Below are positions 1 through 8,645 of a stretch of 64,000 bases of DNA, in pieces; the stretch's first letter is position 1; every line of letters begins with the position of its first letter. This DNA comes from 13-2-20CM-68-14 sp046733295 (GTDB taxonomy: Bacteria > Actinomycetota > Thermoleophilia > Gaiellales > Gaiellaceae), in contig JBKPOY010000026.1 of NCBI GenBank assembly GCA_046733295.1, positions 62,001 through 126,000 of the forward strand, read 5' to 3'. Below the pieces are notes generated by a model. The model did no database searches. It saw only the letters and a list, made by a program, of their open reading frames with translations, and was not told the DNA's origin. The position numbers and the translations under genes are program-made.

Positions 1-950
1 TCGAGGCGCGCAGCGCGGGTCTCGACGCCCCTGAGGAGCGCCTCGGCGTGCGCGACCGACGGGGGTCCGCCGTACGCGGCTGCGACGGTCAGCTCGCGAC
101 GAACCGAGCGGATCAGCCGGTCCCTCGCCACGCCGGGCAGGAGGCCGAAGGGGAGTCGGAGCGGTGAGCCCGCAATCCGTTCGAGCGCCTCCTCGTCGTA
201 GGGGTAGCCGCGGGCGGCGCCCGACAGGCGCGGATGATTGAGCGTGAGGGAGGCGCCGATCAGCGGCACGCGCCTGGACAGCTCGCGCTCGATCAGGAGG
301 GCGAGCTGCCACCCCTGCGACGCGCTCGTCTCCAGCAGCGAATAGGCGCCCGCGGCGCGGAGGGCTTCGCGCCCGCCCGCTCCGAGCAGCGCCGCGGGGC
401 CGCCGTGGAGCACCGTCTCCGCCGCGGTGACGACGACGATCGCATCCGTCTCGACGAGTCGCGGGTTGACACGCAGCGGGATGCGGCCCGACCGTCCGAT
501 CTCGACCAGGTCCGGCCCTTCGACATCGTGGACCTCGACCCGGCCTCGGAAGCGGCGGGCGAACTCGGGGGAGACGACCCCGACCTGTTCGAGCTCGCGC
601 TCGACGGGGCGGCGCTCGAGCCCGCAGGCCACGAGCAGGGTCTGGTTCGCGACCGGCACGCCGGCCCGCTCGAGCTCGGCGACGACGGCGGCGACCGCGT
701 CCTGCCGCGGGTCGTGCTGGGCGGCCGGGATCGGCAGCATCGGCGGCTCGACGACGATCGTGGCCCGTCCGCCCCGGGTGACCAGCGCTTCGACAGGCTC
801 GCCGACGAGCGGGAACCGCAGGGCGTCCCTCACCGCGGCGGCGACGTCGCTGATCCCCTCGCCCGGTGGGGGCGGCCGGAGGATGACGGCGTCGTCGGGC
901 GCGTTCACGATCGTGAGCCGCGACCCGGCGAGCATCGGGACGCGCTTCAT
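1..950 (-). CDS. LarA-like DUF2088 domain protein, 3' end missing
   Basis: Starts at ATG 950 on the minus strand and runs off the left edge without a stop, so only the first 316 codons are visible. The sequence resembles the N-terminal DUF2088 domain of nickel-pincer lactate racemase LarA: an early LRPPPP segment (about residue 22), then GGRATIVVEPP (about 57-67) and a conserved-looking AETVLHGGPAALLGAGG stretch (about 165-181). Proteins of this type without proven racemase activity are common in actinobacteria and their substrates are unknown. Its ATG overlaps the stop of the upstream GNAT gene (ATGA), so the two are probably co-translated. Family call is moderately secure; lactate racemase activity is not claimed, because the catalytic C-terminal half lies outside the window. 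Confidence 0.6.
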   Translation of the reverse strand, partial: MKRVPMLAGSRLTIVNAPDDAVILRPPPPGEGISDVAAAVRDALRFPLVGEPVEALVTRGGRATIVVEPPMLPIPAAQHDPRQDAVAAVVAELERAGVPVANQTLLVACGLERRPVERELEQVGVVSPEFARRFRGRVEVHDVEGPDLVEIGRSGRIPLRVNPRLVETDAIVVVTAAETVLHGGPAALLGAGGREALRAAGAYSLLETSASQGWQLALLIERELSRRVPLIGASLTLNHPRLSGAARGYPYDEEALERIAGSPLRLPFGLLPGVARDRLIRSVRRELTVAAAYGGPPSVAHAEALLRGVETRAARL

Positions 951-1897
951 GGCAGCGCGCGATACAGGCGGTAGAACGTCGGGCGGAAGCCGCGTCGCGG
1001 CCAGTGCCGCGAAGACAGGAGGTTGACCGACCGCCAGTCGGTGGTCATCGACCGGAAGCCGCGTTCGTGTGCCCACGAGAGGACGTGGCCGGTCAGTGCG
1101 AGGTTCACACCGGTTCGCCGCGCGTCCGGCGCTGTGGCGGCGTGTGCGAGGTCGATGTTCTTGTCCGGCACGCGCAGGTCGCCCCCGGGGCGGCGATAGA
1201 GGATCGCATGGCCCACGGGCCGTCCGTCCCGCTCGGCCACGAAGTGCGTGTACAGCTCCCGGTCGTCCCAGAGGTCGGCCCAGTCCGCCCGAAACTCGTC
1301 GTCCCCCGGCACGCTCAGCCCCGAGAAGCTCGGCGACCGGCTTTGCAGCTCCCAGAGCTCGCGGTCGAGCCTTGCCACGAGCGGGAGGTCGTCGGGCTCG
1401 CCGGGCCGAATCTCGACCTCGGCCTCGACCGGCCGCATCGCCGCCGTCTCGCGAACCGCCCACACGAACTGGACACCGAAGGCAAGCCGCAGCCACGCGT
1501 CGACGAGTGCCTCGTCGCTCGCGGGCACCGCCGCGAGATGCCGTGTGCAACCCGCCGCGAACCAGCGTGCGGCGAGAGCGGCATAGAGATCGCGCACCGA
1601 CTCGGCCTTGCCCTCGGCGGCCGCGCAGCCCGCGAGATCGACGAAAGCCCGCATGTCGCCGAGCAACGGGTCGTCCTCGACTCGGCCGACGACGTACGCA
1701 ACCAGGGCGTCGCCGCGGATCGCGACCATGCCGTCGGCGCGGTCGTGCGCGAGATCACGGCGCAGCTGCGTGGCGAAGTCGGAGACCTCGGGCAGCAGCG
1801 GTTCCGCGGCGCGATGGCGCCTGTGCCTTTCGGCCAGCAGGTCCGCCGCAGCCTCGAGATGCTCGCCCTCGAACGGCCGAATCTCGATCTCGGTCAT
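947..1897 (-). CDS. tandem GNAT acetyltransferase
   Basis: A 316-residue protein made of two GNAT-like halves. The C-terminal half (about 160-316) shows the canonical pattern: an EIRPGEPDDLPLV opening, a beta4 strand with GRPVGHAILYRR, the ATAPDARRTGVNLAL acetyl-CoA-binding segment and a closing GFRPTFYRLYR. The N-terminal half (about 1-150) has the same opening (IEIRPFEGEHLEAAADLL) but a weaker acetyl-CoA motif and may be structural. I chose ATG 1897; an upstream in-frame start would run antisense into polA, and only the part from 1897 looks like protein. It diverges from polA with 25 bp between starts and is followed by the DUF2088 gene with an ATGA overlap. The acceptor substrate cannot be inferred. 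Confidence 0.75.
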   Translation of the reverse strand: MTEIEIRPFEGEHLEAAADLLAERHRRHRAAEPLLPEVSDFATQLRRDLAHDRADGMVAIRGDALVAYVVGRVEDDPLLGDMRAFVDLAGCAAAEGKAESVRDLYAALAARWFAAGCTRHLAAVPASDEALVDAWLRLAFGVQFVWAVRETAAMRPVEAEVEIRPGEPDDLPLVARLDRELWELQSRSPSFSGLSVPGDDEFRADWADLWDDRELYTHFVAERDGRPVGHAILYRRPGGDLRVPDKNIDLAHAATAPDARRTGVNLALTGHVLSWAHERGFRSMTTDWRSVNLLSSRHWPRRGFRPTFYRLYRALP

Positions 1898-1910
1898 CGG
1901 CGCGGGACGA

Positions 1911-1916
1911 TAGCTT
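1911..1916 (+). promoter_or_regulatory. -10-like hexamer before polA
   Basis: TAGCTT lies 6 nt upstream of the polA GTG. If used, transcription would begin at or next to the start codon, giving a leaderless mRNA. No Shine-Dalgarno sequence is present. This is one of about twenty such arrangements in the window. Confidence 0.4.
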
Positions 1917-1922
1917 TGACCC

Positions 1923-4493
1923 GTGAGCCCGAAGACGCTGACCGGCGAGGAGCTCCAGCTCGACGACGCTCCGGTTCGCGACTCGGAGCTCTTTCTCGTC
2001 GACGGCAACAACCTCGCGTACCGCGCCTTTTTCGCGCTGCCCGAGGAGCTCGCCACGAGCGAGGGCTTCTCGACGAACGCCCTCCTCGGGTTCACGAACA
2101 TGCTCTTCAAGCTCCTCGCGGACTACCGGCCGAAGGGGGTCGCGGTCGCCTGGGACACGCGCCCCGTGCACCGCGCCGCCACCGCCGAGGCGGCGGACGT
2201 CGTCTACAAGGAAGGCCGGCGCGAGATGCCCGACCTCCTGCGCGAGCAGTTCCCCTTCTTCCGGCCGATCGTCGAGGCCTTCGGCTACCGAAACCTCGAG
2301 TTCGGCGGCTGGGAGGCGGACGACGTCATCGCCACCCTCGCGACACGCGCCGACGAGGCCGGCGTCAAGACGACCGTCGTCTCGACGGACCGTGATGCGT
2401 TCCAGCTCGTCACCGACAACATCGCGCTGATGATGACGCCGCGCGGAGTCTCCGACGTCCACGTCTACACGCCCGAGCGCGTCGAGGCGCGGCTGGGGAT
2501 CCGTCCCGACCAGGTGCCGGATTTCATCGGGCTGAAAGGGGACGCGTCCGACAACATCCCGGGCGTTCCCGGGATCGGCGACAAGACCGCGGGCCAGCTG
2601 ATCGCCCAGTACGGGTCGCTCGAAGGCGTGCTCGAGCACGTTGACGAGCTCACCCCCGCGAGGCGCAAGAACATCAGCGAGCACGCCGAGCAGGCGAAGG
2701 CCTCGAAGGTGCTCGCGACGATGCGCCGCGACCTCGACCTCGACTGCGACCCGGCCGAGCTCGTCCTCTCGCCGCCCGACCGCTCGCAGCTGAAGGAGAT
2801 GTTCCGACGGTTCGAGTTCCGCAACCTCCTGAACCGCGTCGACGAGCTCGACGCGGCGGTCCCCGCCGAGGCGCGAGAGCTCGAGGGCGTCGCCGTCCCG
2901 TGGCGCGAAGGAGAACTTCGTAACAGACTGTTGCAAGGTCAGGTTCTGGGTTACGCGGCGGCCGCGGATCGGGCGGCCCTCGCGAACGAGGAGGAGGTGG
3001 TGGTCGGGGCGCGGCCGGAGTCGCTCGACGGGGCGGTCGTCGCGCACGACGCCAAGGCGCTTCGCGTTGCCGCTGCGGACGACACGATGATCGCCGCGTA
3101 CCTGATCGAGCCGAGCCGCGCCTCCTACGAGCTCGACGACCTCGCGGCCGAGTACGGGCTCGAGCTGCTGCCGCAGCCCGAGACGGAGGAGGAAACCGCG
3201 CAGCTCGTCCGCCACGCCGCCGCGACGCTCCGGCTTCGCGAGCCCCTGCTCGAGCGCGTCCGCGAGCGCGGCCACGAGAGCCTGTACCGCGAGATCGAGC
3301 TGCCGCTGACCGCGGTCCTGGTCGCGATGGAGCAGGTCGGCGTCAAGATCGACACGTACCGGATGGGGGAGATCACGGCCCGCCTGGCCGACCGCGTCGA
3401 GGAGCTCGAGGCCAGGGCGTACGAGCTCGCCGGCGAGGAGTTCGTGATCGGGTCGACCCAGCAGGTCGCCCGGATCCTGTTCGAGAAGCTCGAGCTGACG
3501 CCCGGCCGGAAGGGCAAGACCGGCTACTCGACCGATACGCGCGTGCTCCGCACGATCCGCGACGAGCACGAGATCGTCCCGGTGATCGAGGAGTGGCGCG
3601 AGTACTCGAAGCTCCTCAACACGTACCTCGGCCCTCTGCCGTCACTGCTCGGGGACGATGGCCGGCTGCACACGACCATCAACCAGACGGTTGCCGCGAC
3701 AGGCCGTCTCTCGACGTCGAACCCGAACCTCCAGGCGATCCCGATCCGCACGGAGCTCGGCCGCGAGATCCGGTCCGCGTTCGTCGCCGAGCAGGGCTGG
3801 AAGCTCGTCTCGGCCGACTACTCCCAGATCGAGCTCCGCATCCTCGCCCACGTCTCGGGCGAGCCGAAGCTCCGCGAGGCCTTCGCGCGCGGCGAGGACA
3901 TCCACCGCGCGACGGCCGCCGAGGTGCTCGGCGTCGATCCCGCGGAGCTCACCACCGGCCAGCGCTCGATCGCGAAGATGATCAACTTCGGGATCGTCTA
4001 CGGGATCTCGGCGTTCGGCCTCTCCGAGAACCTCGAGATCCCGCGCGAGGAGGCACAGGCCTACATCGACGCCTACCTCGCCCGCTTCCCGCACGTCCAG
4101 GACTTCATCCAGCGAACGATCGAGCAGGCGCGCGACGACGGCTACACGACCTCGCTCCTCGGCCGCCGGCGTCCCGTTCCGGAGCTCCGCGCCTCGAACC
4201 GCCAGACGCGCTCGCTCGGCGAACGGCTCGCGGTGAACTTCGTAATGCAGGGCTCGAACGCGGACATCATCAAGGTCGCGATGATCGCGATCCATCGCCG
4301 GCTCCGCGAGGAGGGGAGGGCGGCGCGCCTCGTCCTGCAGATCCACGACGAGCTCCTGTTCGAGGCGCCCGAGAACGAGGTGACCGCCGTGAAGGAGCTC
4401 GTCCGCGAGGAGATGTGCCGCGCCTACGACCTCGACCCTCCGCTCGCGGTGGACGTGGGCATCGGCGACGACTGGCACGAAGCCAAGTCCTGA
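1923..4493 (+). CDS. polA: DNA polymerase I
   Basis: An 856-residue family A DNA polymerase for Okazaki-fragment maturation and repair synthesis. The N-terminal 5'-3' exonuclease/flap domain (about 1-300) carries VDGNNLAYRAF, the acidic GGWEADDVIA and TDRDAFQL segments, and the helix-hairpin-helix GDASDNIPGVPGIGDKTA. The middle (about 330-440) is a shortened exonuclease-like fold that lacks the DxE metal ligands of Klenow proofreading. The polymerase domain shows motif A DYSQIELRI (Asp632), the O-helix RSIAKMINFGIVYG and motif C QIHDELLFE. GTG 1923 is taken as start; it follows a -10-like hexamer at close range. The length is intermediate between Taq (832) and E. coli (928) enzymes, as expected for a proofreading-deficient form. 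Confidence 0.97.
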   Translation: MSPKTLTGEELQLDDAPVRDSELFLVDGNNLAYRAFFALPEELATSEGFSTNALLGFTNMLFKLLADYRPKGVAVAWDTRPVHRAATAEAADVVYKEGRREMPDLLREQFPFFRPIVEAFGYRNLEFGGWEADDVIATLATRADEAGVKTTVVSTDRDAFQLVTDNIALMMTPRGVSDVHVYTPERVEARLGIRPDQVPDFIGLKGDASDNIPGVPGIGDKTAGQLIAQYGSLEGVLEHVDELTPARRKNISEHAEQAKASKVLATMRRDLDLDCDPAELVLSPPDRSQLKEMFRRFEFRNLLNRVDELDAAVPAEARELEGVAVPWREGELRNRLLQGQVLGYAAAADRAALANEEEVVVGARPESLDGAVVAHDAKALRVAAADDTMIAAYLIEPSRASYELDDLAAEYGLELLPQPETEEETAQLVRHAAATLRLREPLLERVRERGHESLYREIELPLTAVLVAMEQVGVKIDTYRMGEITARLADRVEELEARAYELAGEEFVIGSTQQVARILFEKLELTPGRKGKTGYSTDTRVLRTIRDEHEIVPVIEEWREYSKLLNTYLGPLPSLLGDDGRLHTTINQTVAATGRLSTSNPNLQAIPIRTELGREIRSAFVAEQGWKLVSADYSQIELRILAHVSGEPKLREAFARGEDIHRATAAEVLGVDPAELTTGQRSIAKMINFGIVYGISAFGLSENLEIPREEAQAYIDAYLARFPHVQDFIQRTIEQARDDGYTTSLLGRRRPVPELRASNRQTRSLGERLAVNFVMQGSNADIIKVAMIAIHRRLREEGRAARLVLQIHDELLFEAPENEVTAVKELVREEMCRAYDLDPPLAVDVGIGDDWHEAKS

Positions 4494-4546
4494 ATCGCGG
4501 CCGAGCAGGGCGTGGCATGAGGCGGCCGGGTGGGTAAGGGCGCGAC

Positions 4547-5155
4547 ATGCGCTTCTATCCAGACATTCCAAGCCGGCGCGCGAAGCGGTTCGTCGCGGAC
4601 GCGGCCGTGTTCATGCTCCTCGTTCTCTTCCTGCTGCTCGGGCTCAGGGTGCACGACGCCGTCGACCAGCTCGTCGTCGTCAGTCAAGGCGTCCAGGAGA
4701 CGGGCAGCGCGGTGCAAAGCGGCTTCCAGGACGCCGCGGACGCGCTCGACGACGTTCCGATCGTCGGCGGCGACCTCGCGGACGCCCTCCGCGGAGCGGG
4801 CGAGGGCTCTGGCGGCCGCGTCGAGGAGTTCGGCCAGCAGGGTATCGACCGCACGCACCGGCTGGCCAACTTGCTCGGGTTGCTGACGTTCTTGCTGCCG
4901 TCCGTGGCCCTGCTCTCGCGCTACCTCCCGAGCCGCATCGAACACGTCCGGCGGCTGACCTCCGCCGCACGGGTGCTCGACGATCACGGCGAACCGGAGC
5001 GCCGCCGCCTCGTGGCGATGCGCGCTGCCTTCGCCCTGCCTTACGACGTCCTGCTCCGTCATACCTCCGATCCGATCGGCGATCTCGCCGGCGAGCGTTA
5101 CGACCCCCTGATCGCCGCGGCGCTGGAGGATGTGGGGCTACGGGCGCCCGTCTGA
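4547..5155 (+). CDS. two-TM membrane protein, unknown function
   Basis: A 202-residue protein I do not recognise. After a basic start (SRRAKR) it has one membrane segment at about residues 17-36 (VFMLLVLFLLLGL). A 65-residue extracytoplasmic or linker region follows, with a helical VVVSQGVQETGSAVQSGFQDAADAL stretch. A second membrane segment lies at about 102-122 (LANLLGLLTFLLPSVALL), then an arginine-rich tail that is probably cytoplasmic. It lies 53 bp after polA and 19 bp before the alpha/beta hydrolase, on the same strand. No catalytic motif is visible. A TAAGGG sequence 7 nt before the ATG may be a weak -10 element. Confidence 0.6.
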   Translation: MRFYPDIPSRRAKRFVADAAVFMLLVLFLLLGLRVHDAVDQLVVVSQGVQETGSAVQSGFQDAADALDDVPIVGGDLADALRGAGEGSGGRVEEFGQQGIDRTHRLANLLGLLTFLLPSVALLSRYLPSRIEHVRRLTSAARVLDDHGEPERRRLVAMRAAFALPYDVLLRHTSDPIGDLAGERYDPLIAAALEDVGLRAPV

Positions 5156-5174
5156 GTGGGGATAAGGTCTCGGC

Positions 5175-6008
5175 GTGCTGGTCACGCTGCCCGACGGCTA
5201 CAGGCTGAACGTCGAGGAGGTCGGGAGCGGCTATCCGGTGATCGTGCTGCACGGCGGGCCGGGGCTCGACCACCAGATGTTCCGGCCCTACCTCGACGTG
5301 CTCGGCGAGGACTTTCGCGTCCTCTACGTCGACGAGCGCGGTCAGGGGCGCAGTGAGCGCGTGGCGGATCCCGCGACGCTCTCCCTCGAGGTGTTCGCGC
5401 GGGACGTCGACCTGCTCGCCGCCGCGCTCGAGCTCGGCGAGTTCGCCCTGCTCGGCCACTCCTTCGGCGCGATCATCGCGACCCACCACGCGACGGAGCT
5501 CGGTACCGCCGCCGTCTACGTGCTCTCGGCCGGCGGCGACACGAGCGAGGCCATGATGGCGGACGTGAACGCCTCGCTTGCGGCGATGGGTGAGGCCGGC
5601 GAGCCGATCGCGGCGAGCTGGGAGGCCGAGAAAATGGTCCGAACCGACGAGGAGCTCGCGGAGCTTCTGCGCGCCCAGTGGCCGTTCCACTTCCACGGCG
5701 AGCCCCCGCGGGGTTACGGCGAGAAGACCGTCGGCTCACCCGAGGTGCTCAGGCACTTCGCGAACGCGGGCTACGGCGACTTCGACTACCGGCCGAAGCT
5801 CGGCCACGTCGCCCGGCCGACCCTGGTCGTCGTCGGCGAGCACGACCGCACCACGACGCCGCGTGCAGCGCGCGTCCTGCACGAGGGGATCCCGAACAGC
5901 CAGCTCGTCGTCGTCCCCGATGCGGGCCATCTGAGCTTCGTCGAGCAGAACGATGCGTACATCGCGGCCGTCCGCGGCTTCCTCACCGGAGCGACGCAAA
6001 AGGGCTAG
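5175..6008 (+). CDS. alpha/beta hydrolase, proline-iminopeptidase-like
   Basis: A 277-residue alpha/beta-hydrolase. The oxyanion segment HGGPGLDHQMF (about 28-38), the nucleophile elbow GHSFG (about 97-101), the acid loop GEHDRTT and the C-terminal histidine in DAGHLSF form a complete Ser-Asp-His triad. The HGGPG signature is typical of the proline iminopeptidase/S33 group, but related esterases share it, so the substrate stays open. The enzyme has no signal peptide and is probably cytoplasmic. GTG 5175 is the earliest sensible start; a TAAGGT hexamer ends 6 nt upstream. The gene ends 28 bp before rpsA, which appears to have its own promoter inside that gap. Confidence 0.8.
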   Translation: MLVTLPDGYRLNVEEVGSGYPVIVLHGGPGLDHQMFRPYLDVLGEDFRVLYVDERGQGRSERVADPATLSLEVFARDVDLLAAALELGEFALLGHSFGAIIATHHATELGTAAVYVLSAGGDTSEAMMADVNASLAAMGEAGEPIAASWEAEKMVRTDEELAELLRAQWPFHFHGEPPRGYGEKTVGSPEVLRHFANAGYGDFDYRPKLGHVARPTLVVVGEHDRTTTPRAARVLHEGIPNSQLVVVPDAGHLSFVEQNDAYIAAVRGFLTGATQKG

Positions 6009-6020
6009 AACCGGCGGGGC

Positions 6021-6026
6021 TATACT
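6021..6026 (+). promoter_or_regulatory. -10 element of rpsA
   Basis: TATACT is a good match to the sigma-70-type -10 consensus and ends 10 nt before the proposed TTG start of rpsA. No Shine-Dalgarno sequence fits in between. Transcription from it would give a leaderless or nearly leaderless message. No convincing -35 is seen. Confidence 0.55.
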
Positions 6027-6036
6027 GACCGCCGCT

Positions 6037-7455
6037 TTGGCGAACGAGACAGTTCATCCCGAAACACAGCCCGCTGAGCCGGCGTCCCAGCTCGACGATT
6101 CCGCCTTTTGGACGACCGGTCCGGAGGGCGAGATGATCCCGAACTACGACGCCACCTTCCCCACGATCAACGAGGGCGAGGTCGTTCACGGCACCGTCGT
6201 CCGGGTCGACAAGGACGAGGTGCTCGTGGACATCGGCTACAAGTCGGAAGGCGTCATCCCGGTCGCAGAGCTCTCGATCCGCCGCTCGGTGAACCCCGAG
6301 GACGAGGTCAACGTCGGCGAGGAGGTCGACGCGCTCGTGCTGACGAAGGAGGACGCCGAGGGACGGCTCATCCTCTCGAAGAAGCGGGCGCGGTTCGAGC
6401 TCGCCTGGAAGAAGATCGAGGAGGCCGCCGAGTCCGGAGAGCCCGTCATCGGCAAGGTGATCGAGGTCGTCAAGGGCGGCCTGATCCTCGACCTCGGTGT
6501 GCGGGGGTTCCTCCCGGCGTCACTCGTGGACATCCGCCGTGTCCAGGATCTCGACGAGTTCCTCGGCCAGGAGCTGCGCGCGAAGGTGATCGAGCTCAAC
6601 CGCTCGCGCAACAACGTCGTCCTCTCGCGCCGCGCCGTCCTCGAGGACGAGCGCAAGGAACAGCGCCAGCAGATTCTCGACCGCCTCAACCCCGGCGACG
6701 TCGTCGACGGGCAGATCTCGAACATCGTCGACTTCGGCGCCTTCGTGGACCTCGACGGGATGGACGGCCTGATCCACATTTCCGAGCTGTCCTGGAGCCA
6801 CGTCAACCACCCGTCCGAGGTGCTCGAGATCGGGCAGGACGTGAAGGTGAAGGTGCTTGACATCGACCGGGACCGCCAGCGGATCTCGCTCGGCCTCAAG
6901 CAGACGCAGTCGGATCCGTGGCAGCAGGTGCTCGACACGTACAGCGAGGGCGACGAGGTCGACGGCAAGGTCACGAAGGTCGTCACGTTCGGCGCCTTCG
7001 TCGAGATCCTGCCGGGGGTCGAAGGGCTCGTGCACATCTCCGAGCTCGCGCAGCACCACGTCGAGAATCCGCGCGAAGTCGTCTCGCAGGGCGACGAGGT
7101 GAAGGCCAAGATCATCGAGGTCGACGGTGAGCGGCGCCGGCTCTCGCTGTCGCTCAAGCGGGTCGAGGGCGGCGGCGTCGTGGCCCGCGCCGACGATGCC
7201 GAGCCGATCGAGGGGACGCCGGATCTCGATCTGTCGGAGGATGTGTTCCCCGAGACGGCGGCTCCGGTCCTCGAGGACGAGGCGGAGACGCCGGGCGGGC
7301 AGGCCTCCGAATCGGCCCCCGCCGACGAAGGGGAGATCGCTCCCGAGGTCCTCGACCAGAGCATCGAGGCAGACGCCCAGGCGCCCGAGGAGCAGGGCCC
7401 GGGCGACTCCGAGGGCGAAGCGCCCGCTCCGCCGCCCGAGGCCGAAGAGCAGTAG
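6037..7455 (+). CDS. rpsA: 30S ribosomal protein S1
   Basis: A 472-residue S1 protein with four S1/OB domains, at about residues 40-105, 124-190, 210-280 and 296-366. The last two are canonical (VDFGAFVDL...GLIHISELSW and VTFGAFVEI...GLVHISELAQ), as expected for mRNA-binding S1 repeats. The C-terminus is a long acidic, Pro/Ala/Glu-rich tail of about 90 residues with no folded domain, typical of actinobacterial S1. TTG 6037 (reads MANETVHPE) is chosen because it is placed correctly behind the TATACT hexamer; ATG 6133 (MIPNYDATF) is the alternative. It is followed by coaE after 1 bp, an association frequent in actinobacteria. Confidence 0.95.
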   Translation: MANETVHPETQPAEPASQLDDSAFWTTGPEGEMIPNYDATFPTINEGEVVHGTVVRVDKDEVLVDIGYKSEGVIPVAELSIRRSVNPEDEVNVGEEVDALVLTKEDAEGRLILSKKRARFELAWKKIEEAAESGEPVIGKVIEVVKGGLILDLGVRGFLPASLVDIRRVQDLDEFLGQELRAKVIELNRSRNNVVLSRRAVLEDERKEQRQQILDRLNPGDVVDGQISNIVDFGAFVDLDGMDGLIHISELSWSHVNHPSEVLEIGQDVKVKVLDIDRDRQRISLGLKQTQSDPWQQVLDTYSEGDEVDGKVTKVVTFGAFVEILPGVEGLVHISELAQHHVENPREVVSQGDEVKAKIIEVDGERRRLSLSLKRVEGGGVVARADDAEPIEGTPDLDLSEDVFPETAAPVLEDEAETPGGQASESAPADEGEIAPEVLDQSIEADAQAPEEQGPGDSEGEAPAPPPEAEEQ

Positions 7456-7456
7456 C

Positions 7457-8053
7457 GTGCCGCGGCCGGTCGCGGTCGCGATCACCGGCGGGATCGGCGC
7501 TGGGAAGACCGAGGCCCTGGCCGCGTTCGCGCGCCACGGTGCGGCGACGATCTCGAGCGACGACATCGTCCACCGCCTGCTCCGCGAAGACCGCGAGGTC
7601 CGGAAGGCGCTGATCGACCGCTTCGGCACCGGCGTCCTCGACGACGTCGGCCACGTCGACCGCCGCGCGATCGGCCGAATCGTGTTCGACCAGCCGGAGG
7701 CACTCTCGTGGCTCGAGAGCCTGCTGCACCCGCGCGTCGTCGCGGAGTACCTCGCGTGGCGCGAGCGGCTCGCCCGAAAGGACGATCCGCCGGCGGTCTG
7801 CGCGACCGAGGTGCCGCTCCTCTACGAGGTCGGTGGCGAGACGCGCTTCGACGCGGTCGTCGTGATCACGGCACCCGAGAACGTGCGCCGCGAGCGCGCG
7901 AAGGTCGCAGAGGCGAAGCAGCGGGAGGTCCGGCTGCTCTCCGACGACGAGAAGGCCGCACGGGCCGACTTCGTCTACGTCAACGACGGGACCCGGGCCG
8001 AGCTCGACGCGTTCGTCGCGAAGGTGGTCGACGAGCTGGCGGTGCGTGCGTGA
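7457..8053 (+). CDS. coaE: dephospho-CoA kinase
   Basis: A 198-residue P-loop kinase for the last step of coenzyme A synthesis (ATP-dependent phosphorylation of the dephospho-CoA ribose). It has the P-loop GGIGAGKTEA (about 9-18), the ISSDDIVHRLL substrate segment, the HPRVV lid motif and the EVPLLYEVG motif characteristic of CoaE. GTG 7457 starts one base after the rpsA stop, so co-transcription with rpsA is very likely. The stop overlaps the next gene's GTG. The coenzyme A pathway is also represented by panB/panC near 25 kb. Confidence 0.94.
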   Translation: MPRPVAVAITGGIGAGKTEALAAFARHGAATISSDDIVHRLLREDREVRKALIDRFGTGVLDDVGHVDRRAIGRIVFDQPEALSWLESLLHPRVVAEYLAWRERLARKDDPPAVCATEVPLLYEVGGETRFDAVVVITAPENVRRERAKVAEAKQREVRLLSDDEKAARADFVYVNDGTRAELDAFVAKVVDELAVRA

Positions 8054-8604
8054 GGAAGGTCGCGTCGCTGGTCGCCGTGCTCGGGGTCGTCGCGCTCGGC
8101 TTCGCTTATCTCCATGCGACGAATCCCGGCTGGTGGGTGCGGCTCTGGTACCCGCTCAGGTACGACACGATCGTTCGCGGCCACGCGCACAACTACGACC
8201 TCGACCCGGCGCTGCTCGCCGCCGTCATCTACCAGGAGAGCAAGTTCCGGCCGAGGGTCAAGTCGAGGTCGGGCGCGATCGGGCTGATGCAGCTGCTGCC
8301 CGACACCGCGAAGGGAATCGCGGTCCACACGGGCGGCTCCCAGTTCCGCGTCGACGACCTCTACGACCCGGAGATCAACGTCCGCTACGGCTCCTGGTAC
8401 CTCCGCCACCTGCTCGACAAGTACCACGACGAGCGAACCGCGCTGGCGGCCTACAACGCCGGTCAGGAGAACGTGGACGAGTGGCGCCGCGACGGCCGTG
8501 GCATCGCGTTCTCGGAGACGCGGCACTACGTCGACCACGTCGAGGAGCTGAAAACGCTCTACAGACGCGGGTATGGGCGCGAGCTCGGCTCGGCGTCACC
8601 ATGA
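8050..8604 (+). CDS. membrane-anchored soluble-lytic-transglycosylase-like protein
   Basis: A 184-residue protein with an N-terminal membrane anchor or signal segment (about 4-22) and one SLT domain. The catalytic-glutamate context IYQESKFRPRVKS is followed by SGAIGLMQLLPDTA and then LAAYNAG, the three signature blocks of Slt-type lysozyme-fold transglycosylases. It cleaves peptidoglycan glycan strands to 1,6-anhydro-muropeptides outside the membrane. The protein is short, essentially anchor plus catalytic domain. GTG 8050 overlaps the coaE stop (GTGA), so translation is coupled to coaE. Confidence 0.9.
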   Translation: MRKVASLVAVLGVVALGFAYLHATNPGWWVRLWYPLRYDTIVRGHAHNYDLDPALLAAVIYQESKFRPRVKSRSGAIGLMQLLPDTAKGIAVHTGGSQFRVDDLYDPEINVRYGSWYLRHLLDKYHDERTALAAYNAGQENVDEWRRDGRGIAFSETRHYVDHVEELKTLYRRGYGRELGSASP

Positions 8605-8607
8605 CGT

Positions 8608-8636
8608 TTGACAGACATCATAAATGATGTCATAGT
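8608..8636 (+). promoter_or_regulatory. consensus promoter of the RHH/DUF4097 unit
   Basis: A perfect -35 TTGACA (8608-8613) is separated by 17 bp from CATAGT (8631-8636). It is the best sigma-70-type promoter in the window and drives the RHH gene starting at ATG 8646. The 17-bp spacer is almost wholly occupied by an inverted repeat, so an operator-bound protein would block RNA polymerase. Confidence 0.65.
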
Positions 8637-8642
8637 GATGTC
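8614..8642 (+). promoter_or_regulatory. operator: perfect inverted repeat plus a third half-site
   Basis: GACATCAT-AA-ATGATGTC at 8614-8631 is a perfect 8-bp inverted repeat. GTGATGTC at 8635-8642 repeats the right half-site with one mismatch, exactly 11 bp (one helical turn) further on. The array fills the promoter spacer and reaches within 4 bp of the start codon of the RHH gene, the likely autoregulator. Confidence 0.6.
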
Positions 8643-8645
8643 GCA

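Noticed and set aside
1755..3569. 604-codon open frame antisense to polA
   Set aside because: Composition is repetitive Leu/Arg/Asp/Val with no domain. It is an expected by-product of codon bias opposite a strongly conserved gene.
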